In this document: piece after piece, positions 36,711 to 45,361 of the stretch
How the letters are laid out: every line of letters begins with the position of its first letter
How positions within the stretch are numbered: position 1 is the first letter of the stretch
NCBI RefSeq assembly: GCF_900130065.1
Contig: NZ_FQXV01000005.1
Span: forward strand, 202,574-266,573
DNA length: 64,000 bases
Reading direction: 5' to 3'
DNA from: Sporobacter termitidis DSM 10068
GTDB taxonomy: Bacteria > Bacillota > Clostridia > Oscillospirales > Oscillospiraceae
Translations under genes and position numbers: made by a program
The notes under the pieces: model-generated
Databases searched by the model: none
The model's input: the letters and a program-made list of their open reading frames with translations, nothing else
Told to the model about the DNA's origin: nothing

Positions 36711-37423
36711 ATGCTGCCGCCCGTCCCGTTCCGTGCGTCCTTGACCACGATCACCGAAAAATAGCAGGCGGACGCGTCAACGTCTGCCAGAGAATCGTAA
36801 ACCCTTTCGTCCTTCATGCCGCAGTTGGCGACCATCCTGGCCTTTTCCAGCAGTCCCTCCGACTGCAGCGCCGACCGGACCTCGCCAAAGGCTTTGCCGC
36901 TCTTCATGAAGACCTTGGTGCCGTTCAGCCTCAGACTGTCCCGGAGGTTCCCGTAAGAGCCCGGTATGACGTGCAGCGGCTCCGACGTCTCCACCAGCGC
37001 GTCGCTCAGCTTCGCCGCCACGGCGCAGAAGGACGGCACGCCGGGGATAATCTCGGCCTCAAAGCCCGCCGCCCGGACGAGCCGGTGGACATATATGTAA
37101 GTCGAATAAACAGACGGGTCTCCCAATGTCAGGAACGCCACGTCCGTCCCCTGGCGCAGGTGCCCGATGATGCTTTCGGCGGCGTTTTTGTGGGACGACC
37201 GCAGCACCGCCGCATCCTTCGTCATCGGCATATCAAGCTCCAGCAGCGGCTTTGCCTCTATGGCCGCCACGGCCTGCCGGGCAATGCCCAGCGCCACCCG
37301 CTCCCCGTCGCCGGATTTTGGGACGGCGATAAGGCCGCTCTCCGTGATGATTCTGGCCGCTTTCAGCGTCAGCAGCTCCGGGTCGCCGGGGCCGACGCCG
37401 ACGCCGTATAATGTTCCCGCCAT
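36707..37423 (-). CDS. cbiL: Cobalt-precorrin-2 C20-methyltransferase
   Basis: A 238-residue SAM-dependent tetrapyrrole methylase: LYGVGVGPGDPELLTLKAAR, VAFLTLGDPSVYSTYIY and IIPGVPSFCAVAAKL. It methylates C20 of cobalt-factor II. First gene of the minus operon behind the cobalamin riboswitch and terminator. The ATGA overlap with hemA shows tight coupling. Confidence 0.93.
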   Translation of the reverse strand: MAGTLYGVGVGPGDPELLTLKAARIITESGLIAVPKSGDGERVALGIARQAVAAIEAKPLLELDMPMTKDAAVLRSSHKNAAESIIGHLRQGTDVAFLTLGDPSVYSTYIYVHRLVRAAGFEAEIIPGVPSFCAVAAKLSDALVETSEPLHVIPGSYGNLRDSLRLNGTKVFMKSGKAFGEVRSALQSEGLLEKARMVANCGMKDERVYDSLADVDASACYFSVIVVKDARNGTGGSI

Positions 37424-37448
37424 GCTTTTCCCTGCCTTTGGTTTCGTT

Positions 37449-37480
37449 TAAAAAATAAACACCTGCCGTACGACAGGTGT
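37449..37480 (-). terminator. Riboswitch expression-platform terminator before cbiL
   Basis: On the minus strand ACACCTG-TCGTACGG-CAGGTGT (37459-37480) is followed by TTATTTTTT. It lies between the aptamer and the cbiL start, so B12 binding probably ends transcription here. Confidence 0.85.
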
Positions 37481-37547
37481 AATAGGTATATCAGTCCGGC
37501 GCGTTCGCCGGAACAAACAACCCCCTTATGCTTCGTAAGGCCGGTTT

Positions 37548-37698
37548 CAAATCTGACTGTGTATCCTGACTTATGCGTCGTCGCTTTGACCGCCTTCCCG
37601 GGTTCCCAGTGGCGCTATGGTCATCGCTCGGCAAATACAGTTGCGAGACAGTGCGGGACTTTCACCCGTCTTCCTACCATCAGACCTGCTTTGATATT
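37548..37698 (-). promoter_or_regulatory. Cobalamin riboswitch controlling cbiL-hem-cbiX
   Basis: On the minus strand: GACGGGTGAAAGTCCCGCAC, then GCCACTGGGAACCCGGGAAGG, then the B12 box AAGTCAGGATAC. P1 is formed by TCAAA...CAGGTCTG with CAGATTTGA. All core blocks of the adenosylcobalamin aptamer are in order. Confidence 0.93.
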
Positions 37699-37714
37699 CA
37701 GTTTAACGCCATTA

Positions 37715-37742
37715 ATTATACATAAAACACCGCCACAGTCAA
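37715..37742 (-). promoter_or_regulatory. Promoter of the minus-strand hem/cbi operon
   Basis: TTGACT (37737-37742), 16 bp, TATAAT (37715-37720) on the minus strand, about 15 bases before the aptamer. Confidence 0.8.
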
Positions 37743-37770
37743 GATGTTTCTCGGAACAGGCGGCCCGCGC

Positions 37771-37799
37771 TTGACAAAACGGCACGAAGGACTTACAAT
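37771..37799 (+). promoter_or_regulatory. Promoter of the plus-strand cbi operon
   Basis: TTGACA (37771-37776), 17 bp, TACAAT (37794-37799). Only 28 bp separate its -35 box from that of the divergent operon. Confidence 0.85.
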
Positions 37800-37807
37800 G
37801 AGCATCA

Positions 37808-37960
37808 AATATTTGCAGTGCTCTGGGAAGACGGGTGAGAGTCCCGCACGGAGCCGCCGCTGTAACGGTACCAGCACGTTTCATCATGTCACTGTGAGAA
37901 ATCATGGGAAGGCGAAACGGGCGATGACGCCGGAGTCAGAATACCTGCGCTGCAAATCAC
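37808..37960 (+). promoter_or_regulatory. Cobalamin riboswitch controlling cbiD-cbiC
   Basis: P1 ATTTGCAG (37811-37818) with CTGCAAAT (37950-37957). Inside are GACGGGTGAGAGTCCCGCAC, CCGCTGTAACGG, CATGGGAAGGCG and the B12-box variant GGAGTCAGAATACCTGCG. Confidence 0.93.
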
Positions 37961-38025
37961 TCCATCACGGGCTGACGGACCTTTGGCCGGTGTGATTTGT
38001 GCAAGGGCTGCCCTTGTGTGATCGT

Positions 38026-38053
38026 ACCTTCTCCGTCGGGAGAGGGTTTTTTT
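38026..38053 (+). terminator. Riboswitch expression-platform terminator before cbiD
   Basis: ACCTTCTCC-GTC-GGGAGAGGGT with a run of seven T bases. An upstream alternative stem ATCAC...GTGAT (37965-37997) could act as antiterminator. Confidence 0.75.
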
Positions 38054-38092
38054 ATTCCCCGCCGTGGATTTATCAGGAAACGGGGTATCTCG

Positions 38093-39235
38093 GTGGCGTT
38101 CGAACAATACATACAAAAGGGCTCGCAAAGGCTGCGCTGCGGCTTTACGACCGGCAGCTGCGCCGCGCTGGCGGCCAAAGCGGCGGCCGTCGCGCTCCTG
38201 ACCGGCAAAGCGCCGGGCACCGTCGCGATCATGACGCCGAAGCGCTTGTCTGTCGAGGTTCCGGTTCTGGAGGCCGAAGCGGGCGCCGATTATGCCGTCT
38301 GCGCCGTCATGAAGGACAGCGGGGACGATCCCGACGTCACAAACGGCGCGCTCGTTTACGCGCGCGTGACCAAAACGGAAGCGCCCGGTATCGCCATCGA
38401 CGGCGGCACCGGCGTGGGCCGCGTTACCAAGCCCGGCCTGGACCAGCCGGTGGGTGCCGCCGCCATCAACAGAGTTCCCCGGCAGATGATCGCCGCGGAG
38501 GTCCAAAGCGTCTGCGACCGGTACGGGTACGCGGGCGGCGTCTCGGTGGTCATCAGCATCCCCGCGGGCGCCGCGCTGGCCGCGCGGACCTTCAACCCCA
38601 AGCTCGGCATCGAGGGCGGCCTGTCCGTTCTGGGCACCAGCGGCATCGTCGAGCCCATGAGCGCTCAGGCGCTCATCGACACCATCGGCGTGGAGCTGCG
38701 CCAGCTGGCCGCAAAGGGCTATCGAAAGGTCATCCTCACCCCCGGCAATTACGGGGAGGCGTTTTTGAAAACGATGCCGTATCTGACCGCCGCCCCCACG
38801 GTCAAATTTTCAAACTTCGCCGGCGACACGCTGGATTTCGCGGCCGCGTACGGCTTTCAGAAAATCCTGGTCGTGGGCCACGCCGGAAAGCTCGTCAAGC
38901 TCGCCGGGGGCATCATGAACACCCACTCCGCCGTCGCCGACTGCCGGGGCGAGATCATCGCCGCCCACGCCGCGCTCCACGGAGCCGGGCGGGAAGCCGC
39001 CCGGGCGCTGATGGACGCCGTGTCTACGGACGCGTGCCTCGACATCCTCGACCGGATGGGGCTGCTGGAGGACGTGCTGTCCTCCCTGCTGGGCAGGATC
39101 CAGGAGCAGCTGCAGCGCCGCGCCGGCGGCGGGACGGAGATCGGCGCCGTGATGTTTTCAAACGTCCGCGGCCTGCTCGGCCAAACGGAGACGGCGCCGG
39201 GCATTATCGACTCGTTTTATCAGGAGGAAAAATAA
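38093..39235 (+). CDS. cbiD: Cobalt-precorrin-5B C1-methyltransferase
   Basis: A 380-residue enzyme of the anaerobic corrin route: LRCGFTTGSCAALAAKAAA at the N-terminus, GGTGVGRVTKPGLDQPVG, GISGIVEPMS-type SGIVEPMSAQALI, and VVGHAGKLVKLAGGIMNTHS. Start: GTG 38093 behind AGGAAACGGGG. The frame is open to 37997, but that would translate through the terminator. The cbiF start follows the stop directly. Confidence 0.93.
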   Translation: MAFEQYIQKGSQRLRCGFTTGSCAALAAKAAAVALLTGKAPGTVAIMTPKRLSVEVPVLEAEAGADYAVCAVMKDSGDDPDVTNGALVYARVTKTEAPGIAIDGGTGVGRVTKPGLDQPVGAAAINRVPRQMIAAEVQSVCDRYGYAGGVSVVISIPAGAALAARTFNPKLGIEGGLSVLGTSGIVEPMSAQALIDTIGVELRQLAAKGYRKVILTPGNYGEAFLKTMPYLTAAPTVKFSNFAGDTLDFAAAYGFQKILVVGHAGKLVKLAGGIMNTHSAVADCRGEIIAAHAALHGAGREAARALMDAVSTDACLDILDRMGLLEDVLSSLLGRIQEQLQRRAGGGTEIGAVMFSNVRGLLGQTETAPGIIDSFYQEEK

Positions 39236-39991
39236 ATGGTTTATTTTGTGGGCGCCGGGAGCGGCGCGCCGGATCTGATCACCCTGCGGGGCGTGGAAAG
39301 GCTGAAAGCGGCGGACGTCGTCATTTATGCCGGCAGCCTCGTGAACCCGGCGCTGCTGCAGTACGCCAAGGACGGCTGCCGAATTCATAACAGCGCGGAA
39401 ATGACGCTGGAGCAGGTGCTCGAGGTCATAAAGGACGCCGAGGCGAAAGGCGAGACGACCGTCCGCCTCCACACCGGCGACCCGTGCCTCTACGGCGCCG
39501 TCCGTGAGCAGATGGATATTCTGGACACGCTGGGCGTTGCCTACGAGAGCGTGCCGGGCGTGTCCAGCTTTTGCGGGGCCGCCGCGGCGCTGAACGCGGA
39601 ATACACGCTGCCCTCCGTGAGCCAGAGCGTCGTTATCACACGCATGGCGGGCCGCACGCCCGTACCGGACCGGGAAAGCATCAAAAGCTTTGCCGCCCAT
39701 GGCTGCACGATGGTGATCTTCCTGAGCTCCGGGCTGACCGGGGCACTCCAGGAGGAGCTTATCCAGGGCGGTTATGACGGCGCCACCCCGGCGGCCATCG
39801 TCTACAAGGCGACCTGGCCGGACGAGAAAACCTTCCGCTGCACCGTCAGCACGATTCACGAGACGATGACGAAAAACAACATCAGTAATACCGCCCTGAT
39901 CCTGGTGGGCAATTTCCTGGGCCGGGATTACGAGCGCTCAAAGCTGTACGATCCGGCCTTCACCACCGCCTTCCGGGCCGCCGAGCAATGA
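39236..39991 (+). CDS. cbiF: Cobalt-precorrin-4 C11-methyltransferase
   Basis: A 251-residue SAM-dependent methylase: MVYFVGAGSGAPDLITLRG, YAGSLVNPALL, RLHTGDPCLYGAVREQMD and VPGVSSFCGAAAAL, typical of CbiF/CobM. Abuts cbiD and overlaps cbiG by four bases. Confidence 0.93.
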   Translation: MVYFVGAGSGAPDLITLRGVERLKAADVVIYAGSLVNPALLQYAKDGCRIHNSAEMTLEQVLEVIKDAEAKGETTVRLHTGDPCLYGAVREQMDILDTLGVAYESVPGVSSFCGAAAALNAEYTLPSVSQSVVITRMAGRTPVPDRESIKSFAAHGCTMVIFLSSGLTGALQEELIQGGYDGATPAAIVYKATWPDEKTFRCTVSTIHETMTKNNISNTALILVGNFLGRDYERSKLYDPAFTTAFRAAEQ

Positions 39992-40989
39992 AGATCGGTC
40001 TCATTTCCTTTACCGCCGGGGGATATAACCTGGGCGTCCGGCTCTGCGGGTCTCTGGAAGCGGCCGGGCACGAGGCCGGACTGGTCCGCTGCGGCGACGA
40101 GCAGCTCGGCGTCTGGACGGCTGAGCACTTCCCGGGTGACAATGCCCTGATCTTTATCGGCGCGGCGGGGATCGCCGTCCGGGCCGTGGCCCCCCACGTC
40201 AAATCAAAAACGTCCGATCCGGCGGTCTTGGTCGTGGACGACAACGCCCATTTCGTCGTCCCCCTGCTGTCCGGCCACATCGGCGGCGCCAACGAGCTGG
40301 CCGGGGCCGTGGCGAAGCTTCTCGAGGCCATCCCCGTCATCACAACCGCCACGGACGGCGGCGGTATTTTCGCCGTTGACACATGGGCCGTCAAGCAGGG
40401 GCTGAGGATCATCAACCCCGAGCGGATCAAGCGCGTCTCCGCTCTGCTGCTGGCCGGGGAGACCGTGGGCTACAGGAGTCTCTTCCCTGTGGTGGGCACA
40501 CCGCCGGACGGGCTTATAGAAAACACGAAAAAATATGATCTCTCCATAACCTTCAAGACGAAGGGCAACCCTCTGGCGCTCCGGCTCGTCCCGCCGATCC
40601 TGACCCTGGGCGTCGGCTGCCGGAAGGGGGTGACGGCCGAGGAATTGGAACGGGGCTTTGCGATGCTCCTCAGCAAGGCGAGCTTTTACAGGGAGGCCGT
40701 CGTCCAGGTCTGCAGCATTGACCTCAAGGCGGAGGAGCCGGGACTTCTGGAATTCTGCCGGGCAAACGGCTTCCCCTTCAAAACATTCTCTTCCGCCCAG
40801 CTCAACGCCGTGAAGGGCAATTTCACAGCGTCGGAGTTTGTCCGTAAAACGACCGGCACCGACAATGTGTGCGAGCGGAGCGCGGTCCTCGGCAGCGGGG
40901 GCACGCTCCTGACGAGAAAAGACGCCGGGAACGGCATGACAATGGCATTTGCAATGGCGCCCTACTGGGTGCGCTTTACGGAGGAATAA
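39988..40989 (+). CDS. cbiG: Cobalt-precorrin-5A hydrolase
   Basis: A 333-residue protein that opens the lactone of cobalt-precorrin-5A and releases acetaldehyde. The N-terminal domain has FIGAAGIAVRAVAPHVKSK and VPLLSGHIGGANELA; the C-terminal CobE-like domain begins LGVGCRKGVTAEELERGF and contains GTDNVCERSAVL. Coupled to cbiF by a four-base overlap; three bases precede cbiH. Confidence 0.92.
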   Translation: MKIGLISFTAGGYNLGVRLCGSLEAAGHEAGLVRCGDEQLGVWTAEHFPGDNALIFIGAAGIAVRAVAPHVKSKTSDPAVLVVDDNAHFVVPLLSGHIGGANELAGAVAKLLEAIPVITTATDGGGIFAVDTWAVKQGLRIINPERIKRVSALLLAGETVGYRSLFPVVGTPPDGLIENTKKYDLSITFKTKGNPLALRLVPPILTLGVGCRKGVTAEELERGFAMLLSKASFYREAVVQVCSIDLKAEEPGLLEFCRANGFPFKTFSSAQLNAVKGNFTASEFVRKTTGTDNVCERSAVLGSGGTLLTRKDAGNGMTMAFAMAPYWVRFTEE

Positions 40990-40992
40990 TCA

Positions 40993-41724
40993 ATGGGAAA
41001 ACTCTACGTCGTCGGCCTGGGGCCGGGAAAAGCCGAAGGCATGACGCGGGAAGCGCACGCGGCGCTCACCAAATCCGAGCTCATCTGCGGCTACAGCAAA
41101 TATATCGAGCTTGTGCGGCCTCTCTATCCGGACAAGGCATATCTCTCCACCGGCATGTGCAGCGAGATTGACCGCTGCCGGGCAGCCCTGGAGGCCGCCG
41201 CCGACAAGACCGTATCCATGGTCTGCAGCGGAGACGCCGGCGTGTACGGCATGGCGGGCCTCATCTATGAGCTCTCCGCCGAGATGCCTTCTGTCGAGAT
41301 CGAGATCATCCCCGGCGTCACGGCGGCCCAGAGCGGCGGGGCCATCCTCGGCGCGCCGCTGATGCAGGACTACGCGGTAATTTCTCTGTCGGATCTGCTG
41401 GTCAGCTGGGCAACGATCGAAAAGCGCCTGCGCGGCGCCGCCGCCGGCGACTTTGCCGTCGTGCTGTACAATCCGTCCAGCCACAAGCGGAAGGACCACC
41501 TGAAACGGGCCTGTGACATTTTGATGGAATACAAAAGCGGCGAAACCGTCTGCGGCATTGTCCGGAATATCGGCCGCGCCGGCGAGGACAGCGCCATTCT
41601 CACCCTCGCCGCGCTGCGCGACACAGAGGTCGACATGTTCACCACCGTCTTTATCGGCAGCGGCAATACCCGCGTGGTCGCTGGGAAGATGGTCACCCCG
41701 CGCGGATACGAGGGGAAAAAGTGA
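40993..41724 (+). CDS. cbiH: Cobalt-precorrin-3 C17-methyltransferase
   Basis: A 243-residue SAM-dependent methylase that also drives ring contraction: LYVVGLGPGKAEGMTREAHA, ICGYSKYIELVRPLY, VCSGDAGVYGMAGLIYEL and IPGVTAAQSGGAILGAPL. Overlaps cbiJ by four bases. Confidence 0.93.
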   Translation: MGKLYVVGLGPGKAEGMTREAHAALTKSELICGYSKYIELVRPLYPDKAYLSTGMCSEIDRCRAALEAAADKTVSMVCSGDAGVYGMAGLIYELSAEMPSVEIEIIPGVTAAQSGGAILGAPLMQDYAVISLSDLLVSWATIEKRLRGAAAGDFAVVLYNPSSHKRKDHLKRACDILMEYKSGETVCGIVRNIGRAGEDSAILTLAALRDTEVDMFTTVFIGSGNTRVVAGKMVTPRGYEGKK

Positions 41725-42479
41725 AGAAGCTCCTGATTTTCGGCGGCACCAGCGAGGAGCACGCCCTTGTCCGGGCGCTCGCGCCCCTCGGCCTGGATAT
41801 CACGCTCTGCGTGGCCAGCGACTACGGCCGGCTGATGGCGCCCGCCGGACATAACATGCGTGTGGAAACGGGACGCCTGGACCTTTTGCAGATCCGGGAG
41901 CTCCTCCGGCGCGAAGGCTTTGTCGGCGTTGTGGACGCCACACACCCTTACGCCGTGGAAGCCACGAAAAATATCAGGGCCGCCGCTTTTGAATCGGGCG
42001 TCAGCTACTTCAGGCTCCTTCGGGACAAAAGCGTCCCCAAGTCCGCCGTCATTGCAGCCACGGTTCAGGACGCGGCCGAAAAATTGAACGGAACGTCAGG
42101 CAACGTGCTCCTGACCACGGGCAGCAAGGAACTGGCGGCCTTTACCGCTGTCAGGGATTTTAAGAACCGCCTTTATCCCCGCGTGCTGCCGACCGCGGAA
42201 TCCCTCGGCGCCTGCATGAGGCACGGCTTTCTCCCCAATCATATCATCGCCATGCACGGCCCCTTCTCACAGGAGCTCAACATTGCCCTGATGCGCCAGT
42301 TTGACATCAAGACCCTCGTGACCAAGGACGGGGGCGCTCTGGGCGGCTTTCCGGAAAAGGTCGGCGCCGCCGAGGAGCTGGGCGCCGGACTCATCGTCAT
42401 CCGCCGGCCCGAGGAGGACGGGCTCACCCTTGGTGAGGTCGTGACCGGGGTGGCAAAATTACTGGAGGTGACGGCATGA
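41721..42479 (+). CDS. cbiJ: Cobalt-precorrin-6A reductase
   Basis: A 252-residue reductase: LLIFGGTSEEHALVRAL (nucleotide-binding start), GVVDATHPYAVEATKNIRAA, TTGSKELAAF and LVTKDGGALGGFPEKVGAAE, all typical of CbiJ/CobK. It reduces the macrocycle using a nicotinamide cofactor. Overlaps cbiH and cbiET by four bases at each end. Confidence 0.92.
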   Translation: MKKLLIFGGTSEEHALVRALAPLGLDITLCVASDYGRLMAPAGHNMRVETGRLDLLQIRELLRREGFVGVVDATHPYAVEATKNIRAAAFESGVSYFRLLRDKSVPKSAVIAATVQDAAEKLNGTSGNVLLTTGSKELAAFTAVRDFKNRLYPRVLPTAESLGACMRHGFLPNHIIAMHGPFSQELNIALMRQFDIKTLVTKDGGALGGFPEKVGAAEELGAGLIVIRRPEEDGLTLGEVVTGVAKLLEVTA

Positions 42480-43684
42480 GCATCGCCATTGTGGGGATGG
42501 GCATGGGCACCGCCGGCACGCTGACGGCGGACGCGCGCCGGGCCATCGACGGCGCCGACGTCCTTATCGGCGCCGGGCGGCTGCTGGACGCCCTGCCGGA
42601 CAGCGGCGCGCCGTCCCGCCACGCCGCCGTGGCGGCCGGAGACATTCTGGCGCTCATTGAGCGGAACCGGGGCGAAAATATCTGCGTGCTGATGAGCGGC
42701 GACGTGGGCTTTTACAGCGGCGCCAGGGCGCTTGCGGAAAAGCTGCCGGCGGACGGGCTGGAGCTCTTCCCGGGCATTTCGAGCGTCCAGTATTTTGCCG
42801 CGCGGCTCCGCCGCCCCTGGCAGGACTGGAAGCTCGTCAGCGCCCACGGCGTCCCGTGCGACGCCGCCGGTATCGTGCGCGATCACCGGGAGACGTTTTT
42901 CCTGACCGGGGGAGCGCTGACCGTGGAGGCCATCTGCCAAGCATTATGCAGCACCGGGCTCGGACACGTTACAGTTACCGCCGGCGAAAACCTCGGCAGC
43001 GGCACGGAGCGCATCACGTCGGGCACCGCCGAAGCGCTGGCCCGGCGCCGGCACGAGCCGCTCGCCGTCCTGCTGGCGGAGAATCCCGACCCCCGCCGGC
43101 ACGTCTCCTGCGGTTATCCCGATGACGCGTTTATCCGCGGGGATATCCCCATGACGAAAAGCGAGGTCCGCAGTGTCGTTTTATCCAAGCTGCGGCTGCG
43201 GGGGGGCGATATCGTCTATGACGTGGGCGCCGGCACCGGCTCCGTCTCCGTCGAGGCGGCGCTGCTGGCCGGGAACGGCCATGTCTACGCATTCGAGCGC
43301 GAGAGCGAGGGCTGCCGGCTCATCGGGGAAAACGCCAAAAAATTCGGCGTATCCAACGTAACCGCCCTGGCGGGCGAAGCCCCGGCGTCCTTTGACGGCC
43401 TGCCCGTACCGGACGCGGCGTTTGTGGGCGGCAGCGGCGGCGGCCTGGAGGATATCCTCCGGCGCCTTCTGGCCTTAAATCCCGCGATCCGCCTCGTCGT
43501 CAGCGCCATCGCGTTAGAGACGGTAAACGAAGCCACGGCGCTGTTTGGCAGCCTGCCGCTGCGGGACGCCGAGATCGTGCAGATATCCGTCAGCCGCGCA
43601 AAGCTGCTGGGCGCGCATCATCTGATGCTCGGCCAAAACCCGGTATTCATCTTCAGCGGGACGGGCAGCCCGTCACCAACATAA
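42476..43684 (+). CDS. cbiET: Cobalt-precorrin-7 C5- and precorrin-6B C15-methyltransferase/decarboxylase (CbiE-CbiT)
   Basis: A 402-residue fusion equal in layout to CobL. Residues about 1-195 are the CbiE methylase (IVGMGMGTAGTLTADAR, LMSGDVGFYSGARAL, FPGISSVQYFAARL). Residues about 215-400 are the Rossmann-type CbiT (MTKSEVRSVVLSKLRL, VYDVGAGTGSVSVEAALL). It adds methyls at C5 and C15 and removes the C12 acetate carboxylate. Confidence 0.93.
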   Translation: MSIAIVGMGMGTAGTLTADARRAIDGADVLIGAGRLLDALPDSGAPSRHAAVAAGDILALIERNRGENICVLMSGDVGFYSGARALAEKLPADGLELFPGISSVQYFAARLRRPWQDWKLVSAHGVPCDAAGIVRDHRETFFLTGGALTVEAICQALCSTGLGHVTVTAGENLGSGTERITSGTAEALARRRHEPLAVLLAENPDPRRHVSCGYPDDAFIRGDIPMTKSEVRSVVLSKLRLRGGDIVYDVGAGTGSVSVEAALLAGNGHVYAFERESEGCRLIGENAKKFGVSNVTALAGEAPASFDGLPVPDAAFVGGSGGGLEDILRRLLALNPAIRLVVSAIALETVNEATALFGSLPLRDAEIVQISVSRAKLLGAHHLMLGQNPVFIFSGTGSPSPT

Positions 43685-43697
43685 AAAGGAGAGCATT

Positions 43698-44333
43698 ATG
43701 GACTGGCACGAACTGGCGCCCATGGACATTGAAAAAAGAAGCTTTGAGATCATCACCCGGGAGCTGGGCGGAAGAACGCTGGACCCGGAGCGCGCGCCGA
43801 TCATCAAGCGCGTCATCCACACCACGGCCGACCTGGACTACGCCGACACGCTGTATTTTTCCGAGGACGCCGTAAAGGCGGGCAAAGCCGCGCTGCTGGC
43901 CGGCGCGTCGATCGTCACCGACACGCGCATGGCGGAGGCCGGGATCAACAAAACGGCGCTCAGCAAGCTGGGCGGCGCCGTTTACTGCTTCATGTCGGAC
44001 CAGGATGTGGCCGGCGAAGCCAAAGCCCGCGGCATCACCCGCGCCGCCGTCAGCATGGAAAAGGCCGCGGTGCTCACCGGCCCCCTGATCATCGCCGCCG
44101 GCAACGCGCCGACAGCGCTTCTCCGGCTCAACGAGCTCATCTGGGAGGGCCGCATCAAGCCGGATCTGATCGTCGGCGTCCCCGTCGGCTTTGTCAACGT
44201 GGTGGAGAGCAAGGAGATCATCAAGGCGTCCGGTATCCCCTGCATCCTTTCCCTGGGGAGAAAGGGCGGCAGCAACGTGGCCGCCGCCATCATAAACGCC
44301 CTGCTCTATACCCTGCACGACAGGGAGCAATAA
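43698..44333 (+). CDS. cbiC: Cobalt-precorrin-8 methylmutase
   Basis: A 211-residue mutase moving the C11 methyl to C12 to give cobyrinic acid. Motifs: IEKRSFEIITREL, VKRVIHTTADLDYA-type KRVIHTTADLDYAD with the catalytic His, DTRMAEAGINK, and GVPVGFVNVVESKE. Last gene of the plus operon, ending in a strong terminator; cbiA, cbiP and later genes are not here. Confidence 0.93.
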   Translation: MDWHELAPMDIEKRSFEIITRELGGRTLDPERAPIIKRVIHTTADLDYADTLYFSEDAVKAGKAALLAGASIVTDTRMAEAGINKTALSKLGGAVYCFMSDQDVAGEAKARGITRAAVSMEKAAVLTGPLIIAAGNAPTALLRLNELIWEGRIKPDLIVGVPVGFVNVVESKEIIKASGIPCILSLGRKGGSNVAAAIINALLYTLHDREQ

Positions 44334-44336
44334 GCC

Positions 44337-44376
44337 AAAAAACACTTCCGGGCGTCATGCTTTGAAGTGTTTTTTT
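44337..44376 (+). terminator. Terminator of the plus cbi operon
   Basis: AAAAAACACTT (44337-44347) and AAGTGTTTTTT (44365-44375) three bases after the cbiC stop. Confidence 0.85.
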
Positions 44377-44498
44377 GTTTTGATCAACACGTGCCATCCT
44401 CCAGCAAAGATAAATCTCTGCCAGTACATCTCTCCATGGCGCCGATTCTAACGGGGCCGCGCCGCGCATAGAGATAATAGGACTTTATCGTAAAAAGG

Positions 44499-45218
44499 AT
44501 GATAACGGCATTGAAGGGTCAGGCGCGCCAGGGCTTTATTGTCGCCGAATATATCCTGATGATCGCGCTGGTCGCGGCGATCTGCTGCTTTCTCAATCCA
44601 GGGGCCGCGGCCCGTCCCGGCGCTGAAAGCGGCGTGATCGTCGTCGACGCCGGCCACGGCGGTGTTGACGGCGGCACGAACAGGGGCGGCTTGCTCGAAA
44701 AAGATATCAACCTGAAGCTGGCCCTGCAGCTCAAAACGCTGCTGGAGCGCCGGGGCTACACGGTTGTACTGACGCGGGACAGCGACGTCGCCCTCGATAA
44801 CCTGAACAAGGCCAGCAGCAGCAGGCACAAACGAGACCTGATCGCCCGGGTGGGCATTATCAATTCAAGCAGCGCGCGGCTATTTTTGAGCATCCACGTC
44901 AACAGCCTCGCCGGCGATCCTTCGGAAAGCGGCTCCCTCGTCTTTTACGGCGCGAAATTCCCGCAGAGCAAAGCGCTGGCTGCCTCTGTTCAAAACGCGC
45001 TGAACGCCATAACGGTCGATGGGAAGGCCAGAAAGCAGCACGCTCCCCTGCCCGGCCGGTTTTATGTTCTGAATGGGTCCAACGTGCCGGGCGTGCTCAT
45101 TGAAACGGCTTATATAACAAACAGCAGGGAGAAAGAGCTGCTGGCCTCCGAGGATTTCCTCTGCCGGCTTGCCGCGGCCATCGCGGACGGCACGGCGCAG
45201 TACTTAAAAACCGAATAA
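44499..45218 (+). CDS. cwlD: N-acetylmuramoyl-L-alanine amidase (CwlD-like)
   Basis: A 239-residue Amidase_3 protein with an N-terminal membrane anchor (YILMIALVAAICCFLNP). Zinc ligands lie in VVDAGHGGVDGG, GLLEKDIN and LSIHVNSLA; the catalytic Glu is in VLIETAYITNSRE. CwlD makes muramic delta-lactam in the spore cortex, so this is a hint of sporulation, although vegetative amidases share the fold. Start: ATG 44499 touches the ribosome site AAAAAGG; an in-frame TTG at 44511 has better spacing and may be the true start. Confidence 0.8.
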   Translation: MITALKGQARQGFIVAEYILMIALVAAICCFLNPGAAARPGAESGVIVVDAGHGGVDGGTNRGGLLEKDINLKLALQLKTLLERRGYTVVLTRDSDVALDNLNKASSSRHKRDLIARVGIINSSSARLFLSIHVNSLAGDPSESGSLVFYGAKFPQSKALAASVQNALNAITVDGKARKQHAPLPGRFYVLNGSNVPGVLIETAYITNSREKELLASEDFLCRLAAAIADGTAQYLKTE

Positions 45219-45221
45219 AAC

Positions 45222-45258
45222 GCGCCCCTCCGCTGATCGATATGCCGCGGAGGGGCGC
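45222..45258 (+). terminator. Terminator of the amidase gene
   Basis: GCGCCCCTCCGC (45222-45233) and GCGGAGGGGCGC (45247-45258), a perfect 12-pair stem without a strong T run. Confidence 0.6.
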
Positions 45259-45361
45259 TGTATTGTCTGCCGGGCACTGTTACGCTTTGACCTGTCGATA
45301 CATATAATACAGTGGCTGCCGGCATCCGTCCGAGACGGTCAAGTTATTGGAGGAACAAAAG

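Noticed and set aside
37997..38092. An upstream start for cbiD at 37997.
   Set aside because: It would place the start inside the riboswitch expression platform and add 32 residues not found in CbiD.
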